Assembly: GCA_007844125.1 (NCBI GenBank)
Contig: CM017569.1
Span: forward strand, 11,665,686 to 11,729,685
Reading direction: 5' to 3'
Length of the DNA stretch: 64,000 nt
From: Sinonovacula constricta
Taxonomy: Eukaryota > Mollusca > Bivalvia > Cardiida > Solecurtidae
Below the pieces are notes generated by a model. It made no database searches and had not been told where the DNA came from. It worked only from the letters and a program-made list of their open reading frames with translations. A program made the position numbers and the translations under genes. Shown in pieces: positions 58,157 to 64,000 of this stretch (position 1 is the first letter of the stretch; the number at the start of each line of letters is the position of its first letter).

Positions 58157-61100
58157 ATTTTCCAGAGTGACAACTTCGCTAAAATTACATCATTATTGAA
58201 AAAGAGAAATTAAACAGCCTTACTAAATCTTAACAGTACAACGGTAAAAATACAATAACGTACACCGGAAATTGTTTTCTGTATAGCTAATGTTTTCATT
58301 CTTCCCATTTTCCACACTCCCGCAAAATTAATACTAAAGCAGCAAAGAAACAAACTAGCGAAACAAAAATGTCCAAGCCAAGACGTATACTTGTAAGCAC
58401 TGACGTCATAAAATAGAAACACAGTGAAGTCGTTTCAAATGAGAATGTCTTAATGTCCACTTTGTATTCGGTGGGTAGTATTAACAATATCACAAAAAAC
58501 TAGAGAAAAAAAGCTTGTCATTAGGAGATTGTAACGTTTTTACAGTTAGATGGATAGCAATCACGTATCTTCTGCCGCAGCGGTCAGCTTAATTGGGCAA
58601 ATCCTTCTTTATTTGACTCCTAATTAACCGCTAATCAGCATGTGTCAATCGTCAGTTGATGTCTCGCAATGTGCCTACTCCCCACCCACTTGTCATCATT
58701 ACCATGCTTAACCGACCCGATCTCCTAATCAAGAGGGAAACGGGTAGCGGAAGCGTCAATTCATGAACGAACTAATCGATAGATTTACTTGACTGCATGT
58801 GGATAAAACTACATTTGCAGTTTCGGTTGTTGATACAAACCTTGATTAAACGATATTTAAAATTATTTACCTTTAATATTATTCTAATAGCACACTCCTT
58901 GCTCTTTATTTTAAAGAAAAGTTTAAAACTCCCAACATCCGGTCCATGAACGTTGCTGTCCGAACGGAGCTCGTAATTTATTTTATCATGTGTGGGTTCA
59001 GTATCGTTTGTTTTGTGTGTTTTTTGTTGTTGTTTTTTTCTGATCGATGGGACGTTCTAAATGATCTGCTTCTTAACTAAATAGGAACAAATTCGTTGCC
59101 ATTTAACTCGTGTACACATTGTACATAATTTAGACAGTTCATTGCGATTACTGTTAAATTGATTGTAAATATTTTTTCTTCGTTTGGTTATTTTCTCCCG
59201 ATATTATTTGCTCCCTTTAAATGGATAGTTCAGTGACTGTTTTTCTTTTGTTAGGGTAGTCTTCAGAAATTTAATTTAAGAACACTCCGTAAACCGTGTT
59301 TAACCCCTGTCGGTCACTTTGCTGACTGACTGTTCAGCCGACAACAGCTATTTTTCTCTATTTGTGTTATGTTTTTATGTTTTTGTCTCTATTACAATTA
59401 ACTTGCATTGTTTGCTATTGGTAAGTGAAAGTTTAAACTTAAATGTTTAGTTATTTTCATCGAACTTTCTTTCGTACAGTTATACTACAAACCTCTACAG
59501 AAGCATTTGGCCGATTCTTACTGTTATTGATCAGTACGTGTATTTCCCAACAGAATTACAAGTATACAAGTAGTAAACTTTCTAAGTATATTTTAATGTT
59601 TAAATTGACAAACTCTTAAGCCCCCATCATTAGTATTCATGTTACATATTAACCAAACTTCCTTTATGGGTCTGTGTTATTTGACAGTCTATTAAAACAT
59701 CTCTATTTAAACATTGAGCATACACATACCTACAGAAGCTAATATTTCATGTCACCAGAAACGCTATTTATTGTGCAAGTTAAACAACTAGTAAACCTTA
59801 CAAAGGACGACGAACTTAAGAACAAATTTTAAATAAATTTAATAATTAAATATATACATACCACTGCTGGATGTAGATACACACAAGCCAAATACTGACG
59901 TTGACTTTTCCTCGATACGAGGGACACAATTTATAGCTAAAACGCAGTTGTTTCCTTTTATGCAGCTGAATATAAAATGACCATGGATGATTTGTCTATG
60001 AAGGCTTTTTACTTTATGTGAGTTCAGAATACCATTTCTTTAATTTGTATTGTAAGACCGTTTTCTCCGCTTAGACCGGTATTTCTTTTCTTGTGTCCTT
60101 GAAAGACGACGCTGTTCTGTGTTTTTAAAACAATATTGTGTTCCGATACTTTCAGTGTACATTGCAAAGTATAAAATATACCAATGGTGCACGCAAAACA
60201 AAAATTCTCAGTAATTGGGATTTACAGGAATTAGCAGAACAATGTCTTTGAAAGAACGGCATAGGCTTATGGCAACCGTTCGTCTTGCAACTGTTGCAGA
60301 CAGCAAAGAAGAAACCTCAGTAGCGGGCTAAAATAAACGATTTAAAGAAATAATAACACTAATTATAAAGTACCTTGTACTATCCATTGATTTTAACTAT
60401 TTAGTATGCTTAATGGAATAAGAAAAGGTCAATGCTGATAGATGAGTTTTCATGTCATGCATGGATGACACGCATCAAATGTCTTCCTTGTTTGTGCTCT
60501 CGACCTACTATACTCGGGCAAGAAGAGTCGTGCAAAAAGCAACAACAACAGTAACGGCCTTTTATGTGCCATTGTGCTTTTGATTTTCAGCTTTATCATT
60601 TAATCAAAATAAAATAAAGCAAAACAATTGACCAGAAAATTCAAATGTTGAAACCATCATAAATACAATTTCTGATACGTGTTTTGAAGAGGTCAGAAAA
60701 TTGTTGAATAATCTGGATTTTTTTCTTTAAAAATTTATATTTTATGCATGATGGTGCTCTATTGCGTAAGTGTTTTTATACTGCTGTTGTACTCTAAAGA
60801 AATACATGTATAGTAATTAAGGAACAGTCCTTAAAGTGTGAAATGTAAAAACTTCGCAAACCTTTATTTGTATACAACTGATATAATGTATTAAATCTTC
60901 GAAATAAATAAATACTTGTGTATTTGTTGTATACTGTCGTGCTGAGACATATACTTACAATAGCGCGATGGACGAATTAAACAGTTGAGGTATGGATATG
61001 GATAATTTACTTTATCAGTTATACAATATTAGTTAAAATTGCATCTTTTGTCATAGCTTTTTTCTACAAATGAACATCATGATCTCAATCCACACAAAGT

Positions 61101-61900
61101 GTACCATCAATAATTAATTGTTTGCCTTTTAAATCCTAGTAAATACACCAGATAGATCATTTGAGCGAAGAAAGGATCATCAAAAGTAAGAATTCCGCGA
61201 TGTGAAGATGTCACGTTAAAGTGAATGCTACTGCTATTTGGCATTTGGTTGAAGAGCAAGGTGTGAACATAACTCCACATCTAAATCAATATAAAATCAG
61301 ATATACAGTCAAAGCACATAGTTAGTTCTTCTGGGAATATAAAAGTATTCAAAAATATTTTTGATAGGACAAAAATGTTAATGCTGCATTTTCATGCATG
61401 AATTTTGAATTCTTGTTTCTGGTTTGTGATCTTAGAATAAGGACGTGGTATTATCAAAATAATAATAAGTATTAACAAACATTTTCAACTCAGTCAAGCT
61501 TTATATTTCATAGTTATCAAAGTCACCGAAAGAACGACAATTTACAATAAATCACGCGTGATGTGCTTATTTGAACATTTCGCTATTGCCTGGACAAAAA
61601 CGAAAGTGAGAAGACATCAAACAAAAAGACGTACTTTTGCATTTTCAACTGGCAGCATTTCATTTTGCATTTAAAAATGTGTATGGTAGCGACGCTATGA
61701 CAAAAAGCAAATACAAGGATCATTATCGTTGAGTGTTTTTCCTTTTGTTTTTCGACCACCACAGATAAGAATAAAAATAAACATTTGTATTTGTTCGATA
61801 TATAATTTATTGCAAGTTATATATATAATGTATAAGGCATGGTTATAAAACAAAACAGAATATATGCAGGTTTAGACTGATTGTCTATTTCAAAGAAGGG
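58157..61900. other. Intergenic AT-rich DNA
   Basis: Apart from a TIR relic at about 59285-59400 nothing was recognised. 58560-58780 is less AT-rich and contains TTAATTGGGC and CTAATTAACC words but no ORF. Confidence 0.3.
59285..59400 (+). repeat. Solo TIR relic of the 62.2-kb long-TIR family
   Basis: GTAAACCGTGTTTAACCCC, TGTCGGTCACTTTGCTGACTGACTGTTC and TTTTTGTCTCTATT follow the order of the right TIR at 62817-62930. Only one arm is present. Confidence 0.55.
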
Positions 61901-61901
61901 T

Positions 61902-64000
61902 CTATCTACCGATACACGCCTGTCCGGTACAGCCGCATGTAAATACCTGGTTGGCGCACTGACTGCTGCCTATTGGCTCACAGATGCCTGAAACAGAGGT
62001 TAGTCTTGGATTGTTGGGATACGTGTTCTGTAGAAAATCTTGGCTGATATGTTACATTTAATATACTCTTAGAGTGTAATCTTAATTATTGGGTAAATTT
62101 TACTGTATATTAGTTCATTTTATATGTTTTAATAGGTAAATAAGAAAAGGTTCTATCAAAACTCCAACAGATATTTAAATTTTATCCATAAGTAGACAAA
62201 GGCAAACAAGGTAAATGCAAATGTGAAAAACAAACAAACACAGAGACGAGACATAACACACATAAAGAAAAACCATCAGTTACCGCCTTGGAACGGTCAG
62301 TCGGCAAAAGGGCCAACTGGGGTACTTAAACCTGGTTTGTGGAGCGCTCCAACCTCGCATTATCTGAAGGTTTTTCTATTAAACAAACAGTGTAAATAAC
62401 AACATCCCGTCAAATTGAAACAACTAACAGTAAGCACCTGCATCGGGAGTTAAAACAAATGCAATGAACTTATATACACACATTGCAACTAGCAACAAAA
62501 TAAACTATAAACATATGTACAGTAGATAAAATCCTCGGCAACGTAAAAACAAAAATCCCAAACGAGAGACCAGTTTGAAATAAAACAGCTCATGCGCTGA
62601 TATATTATAAGATATTATAGGAAAAAATAAAACAGCACAAGCGCTGATATATTATAAGATATTTTAAGAACAAATAAAACAGCTCAAGCGCTGATATATA
62701 ATAAGAACAAATAAATAAAACAGCCCACGCAGCTGCTTACTGTTAGTTGTCTCACTTTGACGGGATATTTTTATTTGTACTTTTTTTTTTATGGAAAAGC
62801 CTTAAGGAAGTGCAGTTGGAGCGCTTCACAAACCAGGTTTAAGCACCCCAGTCGGTCCTTTTGCCGACTGACCGTTCCAAGACGGTAACTGCTGGTCTTT
62901 TCCTTTTTGTGTGGTATGTTTCGTCTTTGTGTTATTGCCACAATTATAGCTACTCTTTTTGCCTTTGACTAGAGGTAGTTTAGATTTAAATATCTGTAGT
63001 AAACTTAATAAAACCATTTATTATTTACCTAGTAACATATAAATAACACCATGTGCGAAATAATATACACAATATAAGAAAGTATTTCATATTGCACGCG
63101 TTGTCTATTTAGTTTGAGGTGTTACCTGGTTGTCCGGTAGCACTTCCGGTGGGTGTGGCTCCCTCAACCCAAACACAGGTTGGATCTCCAAGCTCGACGC
63201 CGTTACTTCTGCCGTCGCCGTCACTGTCGGCGTTACACAGGTCCACTGTCCACATGAAGTTGGCGGCCCTGAACGCCTTAAATAAGATTTATCGATTTGA
63301 TCCACTCTACTAAACTATCTGTTTACAATATTAATGTACGGAATGCTATGCCTGCGAAGGGGGCTGGGATTATAGTTGGATTGTTCATGTCAATAGTAAT
63401 TTCAGTACGTTTATAGTACTTTTTGAATGCTAACATGAATTTAACATTATCGGTTACAGTAAAAAATATTCAGACTGGTATTTAGAATCTACAAATTGTT
63501 TGCAAAACGCCTTTATTTTAATAGACCAGTGGAGCAAATATTAGGAGTGATTAGATTTTACTCTCTCGCAAGAAAAAACATCGATTCCATTTTACTCATT
63601 TTTAGACGGATGATCCAACAATGAAGATGAAACACTTTGAGATTGCAGATAAATTGTGAGTTGTACGTAATTTTTCATGTCTGATCAAGCGCCGACACAG
63701 GAAGTCAACTATAAAAATTGACCACCTTCAAAAAATATCATTTAGTGTGATAATTTGTATATTGTTATTATTTTTCATATAATATTCTCTGAAAGAAAGA
63801 CTCTAAGAAAACATTACTGATCAATGATACATGCTAATAATGGACTTCTTTAATTATAAAAATAAAACCATACATAAACTAAACAATAAAGGGGTTGCCT
63901 ACTTGACCGAATGGGTTTTTTTCCTGGGTGTGGTGTTCCGGATTGTAATGTCCAACAGGAGCCCATATACCGCCACCACAGGGGCTGGGGACATTCAGTC
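61902..64000 (-). CDS. Temptin-like secreted protein (partial, last three exons)
   Basis: Exons on the minus strand: 63903-64000 (continues beyond the window), 63126-63276 and 61902-61987, with GT-AG junctions and joining phases. The reading runs PCGGGIWAPVGHYNPE..NPFGQ, then AANFMWTVDLC, DSDGDGRSNGVELGDPTCVW and TPTG, and ends ICEPIGSSQCANQ...CIGR with TAG at 61904-61902. The order C..G-H-x-N-P...NPFG...W..LC..DSDGDG..NG.ELGDP.C.W matches temptin, a cysteine-rich secreted water-borne pheromone component first described in Aplysia and common in molluscs (established for the family). The DSDGDGRSNGVE loop has EF-hand-like calcium ligands. The signal peptide exon is outside the window. A related shell-matrix role is also possible. 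Confidence 0.85.
62190..62985. mobile_element. Long-TIR element inside the temptin-like gene's last intron
   Basis: About 62193-62353 and 62817-62985 are inverted copies. The best part, CAGTTACCG(C/T)CTTGGAACGG through to GCGCTCCAAC, is over 90% identical for about 75 bp, and weaker pairing extends to about 160 bp. The ~460-bp middle has no ORF but has a 47-bp tandem repeat. Solo arms of the family occur at about 12795 and 59285. No target duplication was defined. Confidence 0.75.
62580..62725 (+). repeat. 47-bp tandem repeat, 3 copies, inside the long-TIR element
   Basis: TAAAACAGC(T/A)CA(T/A)GCGCTG recurs at 62581, 62628 and 62675, followed by ATATATTATAAGATATT; a partial fourth unit follows. 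Confidence 0.8.

Overview
This is a eukaryotic window, AT-rich and intron-rich with many repeats. A bivalve mollusc, or at least a lophotrochozoan, is the best guess. The evidence is small, widely spaced exons with GT-AG junctions, animal-specific orthologues (NCAPH, RNF103), a temptin-like gene of the kind known from molluscs, and many short DNA transposons. No organism name was given, so the clade is inference.

Layout. 1-2.95 kb: part of a PIF/Harbinger transposon with the 3' end of a Myb/SANT-like accessory gene (+) facing an intact DDE transposase gene (-), followed by an ACCGAT-rich subterminal zone. 3.3-6.1 kb: a tRNA-derived SINE fragment and two tandem arrays (90 bp x 6, about 140 bp x 3). 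7.97-24.65 kb (-): a complete condensin subunit H gene (NCAPH), 18 coding exons, about 735 codons. Its introns hold two hAT-type TIR elements, one with a perfect 8-bp target duplication, and a 13-copy minisatellite. 24.7-40.2 kb: a transposon graveyard between two divergently transcribed genes. It holds a 3-kb hAT element with a broken transposase, a 0.3-kb AGT microsatellite, two neighbouring TTAA-flanked TIR elements, and a rearranged foldback element whose arms and loop occur in both orientations. 40.24-48.72 kb (+): a complete RNF103-type membrane RING-H2 E3 ligase gene in 5 coding exons, about 717 aa. Its first intron carries a 1.5-kb inverted-repeat element with a decayed zinc-finger gene fragment, and its third intron carries a G-rich tract. 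A 38/39-bp tandem array starts inside the last codons of RNF103 and runs about 500 bp downstream. 49.2-61.9 kb: mostly empty AT-rich DNA with a 19-bp array and, at 54.9-55.3 kb, a decayed partial copy of RNF103 exon 5. 61.9-64.0 kb (-): the last three exons of a temptin-like secreted protein gene, whose 5' part lies beyond the window, with a long-TIR element inside its last intron.

The host genes (NCAPH for chromosome condensation, RNF103 for ER-membrane ubiquitylation, the temptin-like gene for a secreted signal or matrix protein) show no functional link. Nothing here looks like a multi-gene system. The most notable structures are the foldback rearrangement, the RNF103-derived tandem array, the inverted-repeat element in RNF103 intron 1, and the paired TTAA elements. 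Exon boundaries were read by eye from splice signals, reading phase and remembered family conservation; no database search was run.
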